Assembly: GCF_002310495.1 (NCBI RefSeq)
Contig: NZ_CP023344.1
Span: 4,666,448-4,730,447, forward strand
Length of the DNA stretch: 64,000 nt
Reading direction: 5' to 3'
Source: Nibricoccus aquaticus
GTDB taxonomy: Bacteria; Verrucomicrobiota; Verrucomicrobiia; Opitutales; Opitutaceae
The position numbers were made by a program, and so were the translations under genes. Of the stretch, positions 18,487 to 25,953 are shown piece by piece. The notes below the pieces were generated by a model. It was not told the DNA's origin and did no database searches. It was given only the letters and a program-made list of their open reading frames with translations. How positions within the stretch are numbered: position 1 is the stretch's first letter; each line of letters begins with the position of its first letter.

Positions 18487-18547
18487 AATTTCAACTAACT
18501 AATACCGAGCGACTTGCGGCGGCAATAGCTCACAAACCCCACGCTTT

Positions 18548-18565
18548 CTGTAACAAGCTGTAACA
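18548..18565 (+). promoter_or_regulatory. paired TGTAACA boxes, probable integrase arm-type site (left)
   Basis: Two TGTAACA boxes start 10 bases apart, 61 bases after the core. The same 18-base unit, with one difference, occurs at 32770-32787 on the other side of the core in the circular form. Confidence 0.65.
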
Positions 18566-18592
18566 TCGTCCAGCGATGTTCGGCGATGACAT

Positions 18593-19492
18593 ATGGTTTC
18601 GAAGCGCACTGTTTTAGTCGTCGGCGCCGGCGGCAGCATGCCGTATGACTACCCTTCAGGGCAGAAGTTGGTTTATGACATAGCATCCCAACTCGGGCGG
18701 CCCACAGCCCTAGGGAATCTCATGCGCGATTTGGAGTTTACGAACGACGCCCAGCTGGCGTTCGCGCGAACACTGCGACGTTCACACGCTGGTTCAATCG
18801 ACGCCTTCCTAGAGCTAAACGACGAATTTCTCGCGATTGGGAAGGCCGCGATCGCTGCGAGTCTAGCGCCTCTTGAAGAGGAGGAGGCGTTGTTAAGAAA
18901 GCCTGATTGGTATCACTACCTCGCTCAGAAAATCATCTCAAACCTCAAGAACGGGACGGCCGAACAACTGACTGTAGTGACATTCAACTACGATCGATCG
19001 CTCGACTACTCCCTGAAGCTCGCATTGGAGAATCATTTTCCAGCATCAACCGCTGCGAAGTTTTCCGCTCTCCTGAAGATCATTCATGTCCATGGCTCGC
19101 TCTGCCCGCTTCCTGGAGATGCAAATTCGTCAGAGCCTTATCGAAGTTATGGGGACAGCAGCGTAGAGCGGATCCAGCAGTCCGCAAAAAGCATTAAAAT
19201 TATCCATGAACACAACGACGATAGTCCTGAATTGGGATTGGCCAGGGCAGAACTAATGGCGGCGGAGCGGGTGTGCTTCCTCGGCTTTGGCTTTCATCCT
19301 ACAAACGTGCGTCGTCTGCTGATTGGAGGTTGGGTTAGTCGGCTGAATTTCCCCCTATATGGCAGTGCATTCGATATGACAAATGCAGAGCGAAGCATTC
19401 TCGCTGAGCCCTTTAACGGAAAACTTCATTTCACCGACAGGACTTGGGGATGCCTGACATTCCTTCGTGAGCACGCCTACTATTTGAGGTAA
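18593..19492 (+). CDS. SIR2-like domain protein, candidate antiphage effector
   Basis: 299 residues consisting of a SIR2-like NAD-binding domain. Motifs seen: VLVVGAGGSMPYDYPSG (nucleotide-binding loop, residues about 7-23), SIDAFLELN (about 68), VVTFNYDRSLDY (about 128), IIHVHGSL with the likely catalytic His (about 163), and CFLGFGFHPTN (about 228). Proteins of this SIR2_2 type occur in many antiviral systems, where they deplete NAD+; that role is inference here. It is the first gene next to attL, transcribed alone towards the island, with GC content well below the host. The start ATG has no clear Shine-Dalgarno. Confidence 0.75.
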   Translation: MVSKRTVLVVGAGGSMPYDYPSGQKLVYDIASQLGRPTALGNLMRDLEFTNDAQLAFARTLRRSHAGSIDAFLELNDEFLAIGKAAIAASLAPLEEEEALLRKPDWYHYLAQKIISNLKNGTAEQLTVVTFNYDRSLDYSLKLALENHFPASTAAKFSALLKIIHVHGSLCPLPGDANSSEPYRSYGDSSVERIQQSAKSIKIIHEHNDDSPELGLARAELMAAERVCFLGFGFHPTNVRRLLIGGWVSRLNFPLYGSAFDMTNAERSILAEPFNGKLHFTDRTWGCLTFLREHAYYLR

Positions 19493-19497
19493 TTCCT

Positions 19498-19547
19498 CGG
19501 TGGAGGTGACTCGAACACCCGACCAGCGGTTTAGAAAACCGACGCTA
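19498..19547 (-). pseudogene. tRNA-Arg(TCT)-like 3' remnant
   Basis: Read on the minus strand, the segment gives an anticodon arm CGGT-TTTCTAA-ACCG (anticodon TCT), a variable region, and a T arm GGGTG-TTCGAGT-CACCT followed by a possible acceptor strand CCACCGA. No matching 5' acceptor or D arm precedes it; that sequence is the end of the neighbouring membrane-protein gene. It looks like a truncated tRNA, such as is left at the distal end of an element. Confidence 0.55.
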
Positions 19548-19997
19548 TCACAAACGGGCGATCCCTACGAGTAATCCGACCAACAGCGCTACTCCTGCGC
19601 AGGGTCCTATCGTGTAGAGCATCCACTCCAAAGGCTGCTTTTTGGTGTTTGAGATCATCACCTCCCAGTCGAGCGCCCCCGCGTCGAAGAGCGATACGTC
19701 CTCGCGGAACTTTGTGAACATATGCTCGGTCGTATAGTAGTCGATAGCCGCATGAATGGTCGCAGCAGCCGTGCCGACGATAAAACACCAAATAGGAAAC
19801 AACATGCTCCCCTTTGTATTGGGCTGGGCAGAAATATAGGTGAGTGCGGCAAGTAGCGCGCCGGAGTTAAGAACGAAAAGATGGCTCATGATCCGTGACA
19901 GCGCGCACGTACGAGCGTCCTGAATACCGTGCCAGCGTTCTTTTATCCACGCCCGTCGTGATGAAATCAGTTCCTTGGGCATCTCGCCAATTTTCAT
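19548..19997 (-). CDS. small membrane protein of unknown function
   Basis: 149 residues from the MKIGEMPKEL methionine. An N-terminal charged part (SSRRAWIKERWHGIQDAR) is followed by three hydrophobic helices: SHLFVLNSGALLAALTYIS, LFPIWCFIVGTAAATIHAA and the C-terminal IGPCAGVALLVGLLVGIA. No family was recognised. It is convergent with the SIR2-like gene and its stop codon abuts the tRNA-like remnant, so it may have arrived in a separate event. A membrane partner for a defence effector is possible but unproven. The upstream sequence continues the frame to 20075; that extension looks non-coding. Confidence 0.6.
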   Translation of the reverse strand: MKIGEMPKELISSRRAWIKERWHGIQDARTCALSRIMSHLFVLNSGALLAALTYISAQPNTKGSMLFPIWCFIVGTAAATIHAAIDYYTTEHMFTKFREDVSLFDAGALDWEVMISNTKKQPLEWMLYTIGPCAGVALLVGLLVGIARL

Positions 19998-20238
19998 GCA
20001 GGCTGAGTCTCTTCCCCCTTCGTGCAACCTGCAATCCTTCTCCGCTCCGCCAGTTTGCAATCCCGCAAACCTCACGCTTCGTAGGCACCGACGGAAGTCG
20101 TGTTCTCAACGCTTCGGTTTTCGTCAGAGAGTCCGCTGCGTGTGATGACCGGCGGACTCTCGCATAAATGGCCCGGGGATTTCCCGGATTCATGAGGGAA
20201 ACCCGAACCAGCGTTCATTTCCGACGTCATTTTGTGCC

Positions 20239-20571
20239 ATGCCCCTTCAACATTCATTATTGGAACTCACGTCCATCGGACACAATGGACTGCCTCTCAC
20301 AGACCGCTCGTCGGCTCGTTTCTTGGTGCAGATCGATACGGATAATTGTGCTCCGAAAGGAGCCACCTCCACTGTGTTCGGAGACACCCGAACATTCCTG
20401 AGCAATCTCAAGGATGACTTAGCCTCCGAGCTCTCACTGCTTTCTCCAGAACACGCGCAGGAGCTGTGTCATCGGGTGCAGTGGTCTGACGCGGTGATTT
20501 TGCGTTCATCACTTTCAGACGCCCCGCTGATCAATCGTAAGGGTGTGATCGTATGGCGGCTCGTCGCATGA
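20239..20571 (+). CDS. hypothetical protein
   Basis: 110 residues with no recognised family. The middle (TRTFLSNLKDDLASELSLLS, then EHAQELCHRVQW) is helical and has normal protein composition, which is the only support for coding. It lies alone on the plus strand in the cargo part of the island, with no clear Shine-Dalgarno before the ATG. Confidence 0.4.
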   Translation: MPLQHSLLELTSIGHNGLPLTDRSSARFLVQIDTDNCAPKGATSTVFGDTRTFLSNLKDDLASELSLLSPEHAQELCHRVQWSDAVILRSSLSDAPLINRKGVIVWRLVA

Positions 20572-20737
20572 ATCACATCCGGAAAATCCCCGATTCTTCC
20601 TAGTGGTATAACGAGTCGCTTGAAATCGCTGCCGACAACTTTCGATCCTGCGCCAGCCGGTGACCATACCGTCACGGCATGTTAGTTGAAGCTGGACCTG
20701 GCCTGCCTCGGGGATCTGGGGCAGGCCTGGGGCGCAA

Positions 20738-21025
20738 TTAGGTCATCGCGCGCTTCTTGCGGCGCACAGTGTTGCCAAACGTGAGAGCTGCTCGGGCAAT
20801 GGCGGCACGCACGTCCTCGCGGCGGTAGTGCCCGCGCTTATACGGCGCTAGGTTCCATTTCTTGGCCCATGGCAGCAGGCCGAAGTAATTTTTGTGGCCG
20901 GTCATCGCGCAGGCTTCGGCCACGGTGACGGTTTCAGACTGCTCCGGCTGTTTCGCGAGCGCCCTTTCGATCCGCTCGAGCTTCGCGATAATATCAGCTG
21001 CCCATGTCGGGATACCTGGGTCCAT
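20738..21025 (-). CDS. small MerR/excisionase-like DNA-binding protein
   Basis: 95 residues from the MDPGIPTWAADI methionine; a GTG six codons upstream is the alternative. A short coiled helix (IIAKLERIERALAKQ) is followed by a helix-turn-helix unit (VTVAEACAMTGHKNYF, LLPWAKKWNLAPYKRGHYRR, EDVRAAI) of the kind found in excisionases and MerR-like DNA binders. A basic tail (RRKKRAMT) ends it. A role in regulating or excising the island is inferred. Confidence 0.6.
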   Translation of the reverse strand: MDPGIPTWAADIIAKLERIERALAKQPEQSETVTVAEACAMTGHKNYFGLLPWAKKWNLAPYKRGHYRREDVRAAIARAALTFGNTVRRKKRAMT

Positions 21026-21064
21026 GGTGCGATTTGAAAGCACACCGCCGATGCGGCAAAAAGA

Positions 21065-21096
21065 AAAACCCCGCCTGACATCGCAGACGGGGTTTC
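21065..21096 (-). terminator. terminator on the minus strand
   Basis: Stem of AAACCCCG-CTG type with one mismatch, a 6-base loop, and on the minus strand a T-rich run after it. It lies between the 101-aa-type HTH gene and the two genes upstream of it. Confidence 0.65.
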
Positions 21097-21189
21097 GAGA
21101 GACGGTGGCGACTACTTGAGCCGCATCCTCCGCCCCTCTTTGGCGGGAGGGATCTGGAGAGAAGGCCGGCGGGCATCGCTGTGCAACAA

Positions 21190-21217
21190 AAAACCCGCCC
21201 CTTGCGAGGGCGGGCTG
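21190..21217 (-). terminator. rho-independent terminator on the minus strand
   Basis: Read on the minus strand, AGCCCGCCC and GGGCGGGTT pair and are followed by six T. It starts just past the stop codon of the 150-residue gene. Confidence 0.85.
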
Positions 21218-21220
21218 GTG

Positions 21221-21673
21221 TCAGGAAACGCCCGGTACATTCTTTGCCGCGAAGGGATGTGCCTCGATGTAAGAGTGCGGAGCTTCACTCATCGGCGGCA
21301 TCATCTCGGCTTCGAAGATGAGGGCTTTGTGAGCCTCAAGCAGCGCCACGAGTTTCATGCATTCATCGGCGGTCGTCTTAAAATCTCTGTTGGGAGCCGC
21401 CAAGCCACAAGCGATTCCAAGCCTCAACATTTCTGATCGGTGGAACTTGATTTCATGGAGGAGGCTGCGGCGATAAGTGACGAGCTCACTGGGAGACGCT
21501 TTCCGAATTTCGGTGCGCCAAAAGAAACCGACGGGCCTGAACTCGTAGACCTCGGGCTCGGGGATTTTACAGTGGGCACGCATGCGGTCGTCGCACGACG
21601 GAGTACTACCCGTGCCCTCGATGACCTCGAAACGAGGGTGTGAGTACTCCTCACGAGGTTGCGGCTTACGCAT
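21221..21673 (-). CDS. hypothetical island protein
   Basis: 150 residues, no family recognised. The protein is hydrophilic, with a helical centre (ELVTYRRSLLHEIKFHRSEM, then DECMKLVALLEAHKALI). Its ATG overlaps the stop of the upstream gene by 8 bases, and a strong terminator follows directly, so it is the last gene of a two-gene transcript. Phage origin is likely from context only. Confidence 0.6.
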   Translation of the reverse strand: MRKPQPREEYSHPRFEVIEGTGSTPSCDDRMRAHCKIPEPEVYEFRPVGFFWRTEIRKASPSELVTYRRSLLHEIKFHRSEMLRLGIACGLAAPNRDFKTTADECMKLVALLEAHKALIFEAEMMPPMSEAPHSYIEAHPFAAKNVPGVS

Positions 21674-22247
21674 TGGCCACCTCCTGCTTCACTCCATCGG
21701 CGGTAAAGTCGTCCATCACGTGGATTCCGTTTTCGTCGTAGAAATGAATCGAAACCGACTTCTCCCCAGTTGTCCGGCAATACTTCACGCCGGCCTTCAA
21801 GGCTCGTTCAGCGGTCGGGTACACGTAGAAATCTGTGGTGAAGCGCGCGTCGGCGATCTTGTCTCTGAAGACCCAATCGAGATCGCAATGCAGCCCGAAG
21901 TACTCGTCCAGCGGTATGCTCAAAGACTCTGCCTGCTCGACCAGAGCAGTCTCCATTTCGGGCGAAAGCGCGAACTCAACGACTCGCGCCTTCGTGCCGA
22001 GCTTCTCCACGGCCTGCAACCGCTCTAAAAGGTTCGCGGTGAAATCCAGCTCCGAGCGCACTGCCTCGTAGAATTCGCGATCCTTTGGCCATTGAGCGGC
22101 CATTTCTGCGGCGTAGGTTGGAGAAGCCTCGCGCCATTGTTCGACTGCGTTTTCGCGGTCCGGATCTTTGACGTTGCTACCAAGATCGTCAGCCAGACGG
22201 GCGACGATGAGTTCGAATTCCTGATCTGTGACGGTGATCGTCTTCAT
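21666..22247 (-). CDS. hypothetical island protein
   Basis: 193 residues from MKTITVTDQEFEL, chosen because GGAG lies six bases upstream of that ATG. No family recognised. An N-terminal helical region (FELIVARLADDLGS to AEMAAQWPKDREFYEAVRSE) is followed by a beta-rich part (FTTDFYVYPTAERALKAGVK, SVSIHFYDENGIHVMDDF). It overlaps the next gene by 8 bases. Single-copy small proteins of this kind are common in phages, but no function can be named. Confidence 0.62.
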   Translation of the reverse strand: MKTITVTDQEFELIVARLADDLGSNVKDPDRENAVEQWREASPTYAAEMAAQWPKDREFYEAVRSELDFTANLLERLQAVEKLGTKARVVEFALSPEMETALVEQAESLSIPLDEYFGLHCDLDWVFRDKIADARFTTDFYVYPTAERALKAGVKYCRTTGEKSVSIHFYDENGIHVMDDFTADGVKQEVANA

Positions 22248-22693
22248 GGGGATACTCCAAACAAGCGGCCGCACCTACTTGGACCGTTAGACCGGGCGTA
22301 CAGAATACACCCCGTTCCTTTCGGCGCGGACGCAATTGTCTAGGTTCTGTTGGTTTCAGCATAACGCTTCTTTCCTTTTCCGGGGTCTAATCCGGGGAGC
22401 CCATGCGGCTCACGTTTCCGACCATGCCGCCCCGCTCACCGCCGGCAAGGGCAAAGGCGGCGGGTGGAAACGAGGCTTGGAATTCCAAGCCAACATCGGC
22501 CTTGGCCACCAACTATCAGAAAAGTGTGGGTGGTGCGGGCGGACGACTTCGGAAAAGTAATAAAGTCGATCGCAACAGAAACAGCGGAATAAAAAATCGG
22601 AATATAGCAGGCCTAGTGCATCCAATTTTCCATTACAAAAATTCACGATAGGCTAATTGACTGCGCCTTTTGGGATCGGTTCGCGTGGAGGGG
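22248..22693. other. gene-free stretch inside the island
   Basis: 446 bases between divergent genes. Short open frames exist on both strands, but none has a ribosome binding site or a recognisable product. It probably holds the promoters of both flanking units. Confidence 0.4.
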
Positions 22694-23695
22694 ATGAAAA
22701 CCATCCATTGCTTCTATCATGCAGCCCTCACCGGGGCTTTATTCTGTATTCTTGTCGGAAACAGCTTCGGAATAGGAGCAACCCGGTTTTATCCTCAGGA
22801 AAAAAAGGCCAACGCGCAGGCGCTGGTCGCCTCAGATGCTAACGGAGCTGAAGGCCCCTCAACGGCAGGCATAACGCTGTCTGGCGATTTGGACCTGGTA
22901 ACCGCCTCAATCTTTACAGGCGGTATAGAAGTTAGGAAACGCGGGATAAACGCTCTTATCAGCTCATCATTGCCCGCAGCGAAAACCGACGATGCTGATG
23001 AAAATAAATACAACGACGCCCAACTAATGATGCCCACCGGTGGAGTCTTGAACGTACTTTTCGTTCCTTTTGCTTCCGTAACGGTGAAGAATTGGGGAAC
23101 GGTCAATAATGGCACTGAGATACCCTACGGACGCGGTGAACTTTCGGATCGTTTGTATTTGGGAGCCAAGAAGAGGAGCTCTGGCGACACGTTAACTGGA
23201 GACCAAAAGATAGCCTACGATTCGAAAAAATCGGACAAAGAAAGAAATGAGTATCTAACTCAAAATCAGGATTTGGCGGGCCACTTTCAGACTCCGGAAA
23301 TGAGATGCTATTTTTTCAATGGGATTGGTCCCAAGCTCGTGAGCCAAAGCAGCGACGGCGCGGCTACGTCCAAGGCAAAAAACTACGGGCTGGCTTTTAC
23401 CGCGTATGCTGGGTTCGGCATAGATGGAGGGTTCACAGGAACAGCCAACTCGGGTTCGTTTGGAAACTACCGCCTCGAAACGGGTGTTTCGGGTAATTGG
23501 ATCGACAAGGGATCGCTCAAAAAAATGTATCCAAATGCGGTTTCCCGCCAAGAGGCTTCAAGCGCTTGGATCGGGACCTTTTCTATGGTGCTCACCGGTA
23601 AACTTCAAACGCAGATCCAATGGGCGGTTCCACTAGGAAAAAGCCGCGACTATATGGCAAAGGTGCTGCTCGTCGGGGTTGCCATGAATCTCTGA
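22694..23695 (+). CDS. exported beta-rich protein, cargo of the island
   Basis: 333 residues from MKTIHCFYHAALTGALFCIL, a signal peptide with a cleavage region near NSFGIGA. The mature part is rich in Gly, Ser, Thr and alternating hydrophobic residues (LTGKLQTQIQWAVPLG, VLLVGVAMNL at the end), as in outer-membrane or surface beta proteins; no family was recognised. It stands alone on the plus strand, against the structural-like genes, and has its own terminator. Its base composition is clearly AT-richer than the host. This is the layout of a phage 'moron' (host-altering cargo gene), which is inference. Confidence 0.65.
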   Translation: MKTIHCFYHAALTGALFCILVGNSFGIGATRFYPQEKKANAQALVASDANGAEGPSTAGITLSGDLDLVTASIFTGGIEVRKRGINALISSSLPAAKTDDADENKYNDAQLMMPTGGVLNVLFVPFASVTVKNWGTVNNGTEIPYGRGELSDRLYLGAKKRSSGDTLTGDQKIAYDSKKSDKERNEYLTQNQDLAGHFQTPEMRCYFFNGIGPKLVSQSSDGAATSKAKNYGLAFTAYAGFGIDGGFTGTANSGSFGNYRLETGVSGNWIDKGSLKKMYPNAVSRQEASSAWIGTFSMVLTGKLQTQIQWAVPLGKSRDYMAKVLLVGVAMNL

Positions 23696-23728
23696 TTTCA
23701 CCGCTCGTTCTTACTTAAGCCATGCCAA

Positions 23729-23755
23729 CAGCCCGCTCCGGAGCGGGCTTTTTTA
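23729..23755 (+). terminator. rho-independent terminator
   Basis: Perfect inverted repeat AGCCCGCTCC / GGAGCGGGCT followed by six T, 34 bases after the exported-protein stop codon. Confidence 0.92.
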
Positions 23756-25285
23756 TGCCCCGAGTACGCGGCCCATGCCGCCTCCGCGTTTGCGCTCGTT
23801 GGCGACTGCGCCGATGGCGCGCCTCTCAAGGGTTCCGTCAATGGAACGCACATACGCCTCCAGCCGCATCACGGCATCGACAGAGGCGCCGCGGAGATCG
23901 GCGTTGATGATAGTGCTTCCGCCGCCACCGGCTGCGCCAACGCCGGCGAGTGCGTGGTTGGGGATTATTGTCCCCGCAGTGTCGGGAACAAAAAGCTCCG
24001 GGCCTTCCTCTCCTATGATTGATGTTTTCCCTATTGGCGGACGCCCGCCATCAGCGAAAAATGCTGGTCTCTTCTGCCAGCCCTGTGTCTGGCCAAAGAG
24101 ACCGTTCAGCAGAGGATTGATGAGGGACAACTTTGCGAAAGTAGAAATAACCTCCTTGGAGACGACGTCGGTGAAGTTCGATAGTTGAAACTCTCCATCA
24201 ATAGCGAAGTCGGCGATTTCTGCCCCGAGAGAGTCGAAGGCTCCCGCAAATGAATCCCTAATCTCCTGAGCAGCGGTGCGCGCCGAATGGGTGAGCTGGA
24301 ATATTCTGTGTTGAAGATCGGCTATTAGTTTTTCGCTTTCACCCAACGCCTTCAAGTCATCTACCGACGACGCTCCACCAATGACATTTTTGGCATTCGC
24401 TTCTCTTTCCTTTCGCACAAACTCCAGTCGCGTTTTCAGTATATCGAGCTGTTCGTTCGTGCTCAGAAGCGACATTCGGTCTTGGTCGGCCAGCTCGATT
24501 CCTGCCGTAACGATGGCGGTATATTTAGCGGTCTCCTTGTTCAATTCCTGCTGAACCGCTATCTCGTTTTTCTTGGCCTGAATGGCGGCGGCTTGCTGAA
24601 TGCCGGGTGTTACGCCTCCTCGCAAACCGATCTCTTCCTGAAGAGCCTGCAGCTTAGCATTTGTGTATTTGCTGAGATCTAAAACCCCGGATGTAGTGAG
24701 TTTCCTGAGAACCTCGCCCTCTTTCTCCAGAGCATCTGTTGAACTCCCCAAATTTGCATTCTTAAGCCGCTCGAATTCATACGAAAGCTGCGCAATCTCT
24801 TTATCAAAATTGAGCCGAGCAAATCGGGCCGCCTCATCATTCAGGCCCTTTAAAGCCGCATCCGCTGCTTCAGAGCCATATACCAACCGGCCAAGCTCGA
24901 TGCCGATCCGTGTCCCTAGGTCAGCGAATAGTCCTAGCGCAACCGCTGCCAGAGAATCGATCTGCCTGCGAGTTAACGAAAACTCGTAATTCATTCGGTT
25001 GATGGAGTCGATCGTATCTTGAGGAACTGCGGGGATATTATTTATTTCCGCTGATACTGATTTCACCTCGCCAATCACCGCTCCGAGCGCGGCGGCGCCG
25101 AGAAAGCCGAGCGCGAATTTCTTGCCCGTCTTCCCGATCTCGTCGCCGAATTGCTGGGCAAGCGTCTTCTTGATCGAGGCGGCGGAACGCTTCGCCTCAT
25201 TGTCCGCGCGCTTGAACTCGCTCACGAACTGGACTGCATCCGCCGTGACTGTCGCGTGGAGATCGCCGATTGATTTTTTTGCCAT
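23753..25285 (-). CDS. phage tail tape-measure protein, short form
   Basis: 510 residues. The N-terminus (DLHATVTADAVQFVSEFKRA) and long helical body with a Gly/Ala-rich hydrophobic segment (FALGFLGAAALGAVIG, about 58-73) follow the tape-measure pattern. Near residue 410 it has FADGGRPPIGKTSIIGEEGP then ELFVPDTAGTIIPN, a C-terminal signature shared by many phage tape-measure proteins. Family members are often over 700 residues, so a tail built to this length would be short, or the protein is truncated. It starts one base before the end of the preceding small gene. No tail-tip genes follow; the exported cargo gene does. Confidence 0.82.
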   Translation of the reverse strand: MAKKSIGDLHATVTADAVQFVSEFKRADNEAKRSAASIKKTLAQQFGDEIGKTGKKFALGFLGAAALGAVIGEVKSVSAEINNIPAVPQDTIDSINRMNYEFSLTRRQIDSLAAVALGLFADLGTRIGIELGRLVYGSEAADAALKGLNDEAARFARLNFDKEIAQLSYEFERLKNANLGSSTDALEKEGEVLRKLTTSGVLDLSKYTNAKLQALQEEIGLRGGVTPGIQQAAAIQAKKNEIAVQQELNKETAKYTAIVTAGIELADQDRMSLLSTNEQLDILKTRLEFVRKEREANAKNVIGGASSVDDLKALGESEKLIADLQHRIFQLTHSARTAAQEIRDSFAGAFDSLGAEIADFAIDGEFQLSNFTDVVSKEVISTFAKLSLINPLLNGLFGQTQGWQKRPAFFADGGRPPIGKTSIIGEEGPELFVPDTAGTIIPNHALAGVGAAGGGGSTIINADLRGASVDAVMRLEAYVRSIDGTLERRAIGAVANERKRGGGMGRVLGA

Positions 25286-25286
25286 A

Positions 25287-25625
25287 TCAGTTGTTTTGCC
25301 CGGCCGTTCCGACCGCTTTGATGAGATCGTTCATTGCGCGCAACAGACTTGGGATCGTCAGAAATCTATGCACGTCCCGCACCGACAGCTCGCGGCGATC
25401 GCTATCTTGAAGGGATGCCCAGACTAGGTCCGCGAATACCTCTTTCGCTTCTGTGGCTGTAAGATCGTTCAGTTTCACTGCTAGATCTGCCGCATCGAAA
25501 TTCCTGAGCGCACGAAACCGCTCTGCCGCTTGGGCGGAAAATTGAAACACGCGCGGGCGATCCAACGGGATCGAAAATGCCGGGAATGAAATCCGGCCGT
25601 AGTTGGGTCTGAAATTGTTCTTCAT
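25287..25625 (-). CDS. possible tail assembly chaperone
   Basis: 112 residues from MKNNFRPNYGRISFPAF; the open frame continues upstream to 25907 but overlaps another likely gene there. The content is helical and charged (NFDAADLAVKLNDLTATEAK, then VRDVHRFLTIPSLLRAMNDL). It ends directly before the tape-measure start. In tailed phages this slot usually encodes the tail assembly chaperone, so the label rests on position and size, not on a motif. No slippery-sequence frameshift was identified. Confidence 0.5.
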   Translation of the reverse strand: MKNNFRPNYGRISFPAFSIPLDRPRVFQFSAQAAERFRALRNFDAADLAVKLNDLTATEAKEVFADLVWASLQDSDRRELSVRDVHRFLTIPSLLRAMNDLIKAVGTAGQNN

Positions 25626-25719
25626 CGAAAGTCTCCCGCCCTCAGCGAGTGAGCACGAAGGCGGGCACTGCGGGTTGGTTGGCCCGACCGGCGTGCAGCG
25701 GCGCAGGAGGGGAAAGGTC

Positions 25720-25953
25720 TCATCGGCCAGAGCAGAACCTGCTCGCCGACGCGGTCCGATACCGGCCGTTTGCGGCATTTCGTTTCTCCTGCCCGACCAC
25801 TTCGCACGCGGTCTTGAGGAGGTCTTCCGGAAAGCTTTCAACACCGCCCCGCTTCTCGATGTGTTGAGCGGCGACGGTTCGCGAAATAGAATCCGCGAAG
25901 TCCGCAAGCCTTGGATGGCGACGCTTGAACTCGGTGAGAGTGATCATGCTCAT
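25720..25953 (-). CDS. small hypothetical island protein
   Basis: 77 residues. The ATG overlaps the stop of the upstream gene (ATGA), which argues for translational coupling. The first half (LTEFKRRHPRLADFADSISR) is basic and helical. It has no recognised family. Confidence 0.5.
   Translation of the reverse strand: MSMITLTEFKRRHPRLADFADSISRTVAAQHIEKRGGVESFPEDLLKTACEVVGQEKRNAANGRYRTASASRFCSGR

Noticed and set aside
22336..22651. Two overlapping short frames in the gap before the exported protein
   Set aside because: No ribosome binding site and no recognisable product; they overlap each other in different frames.
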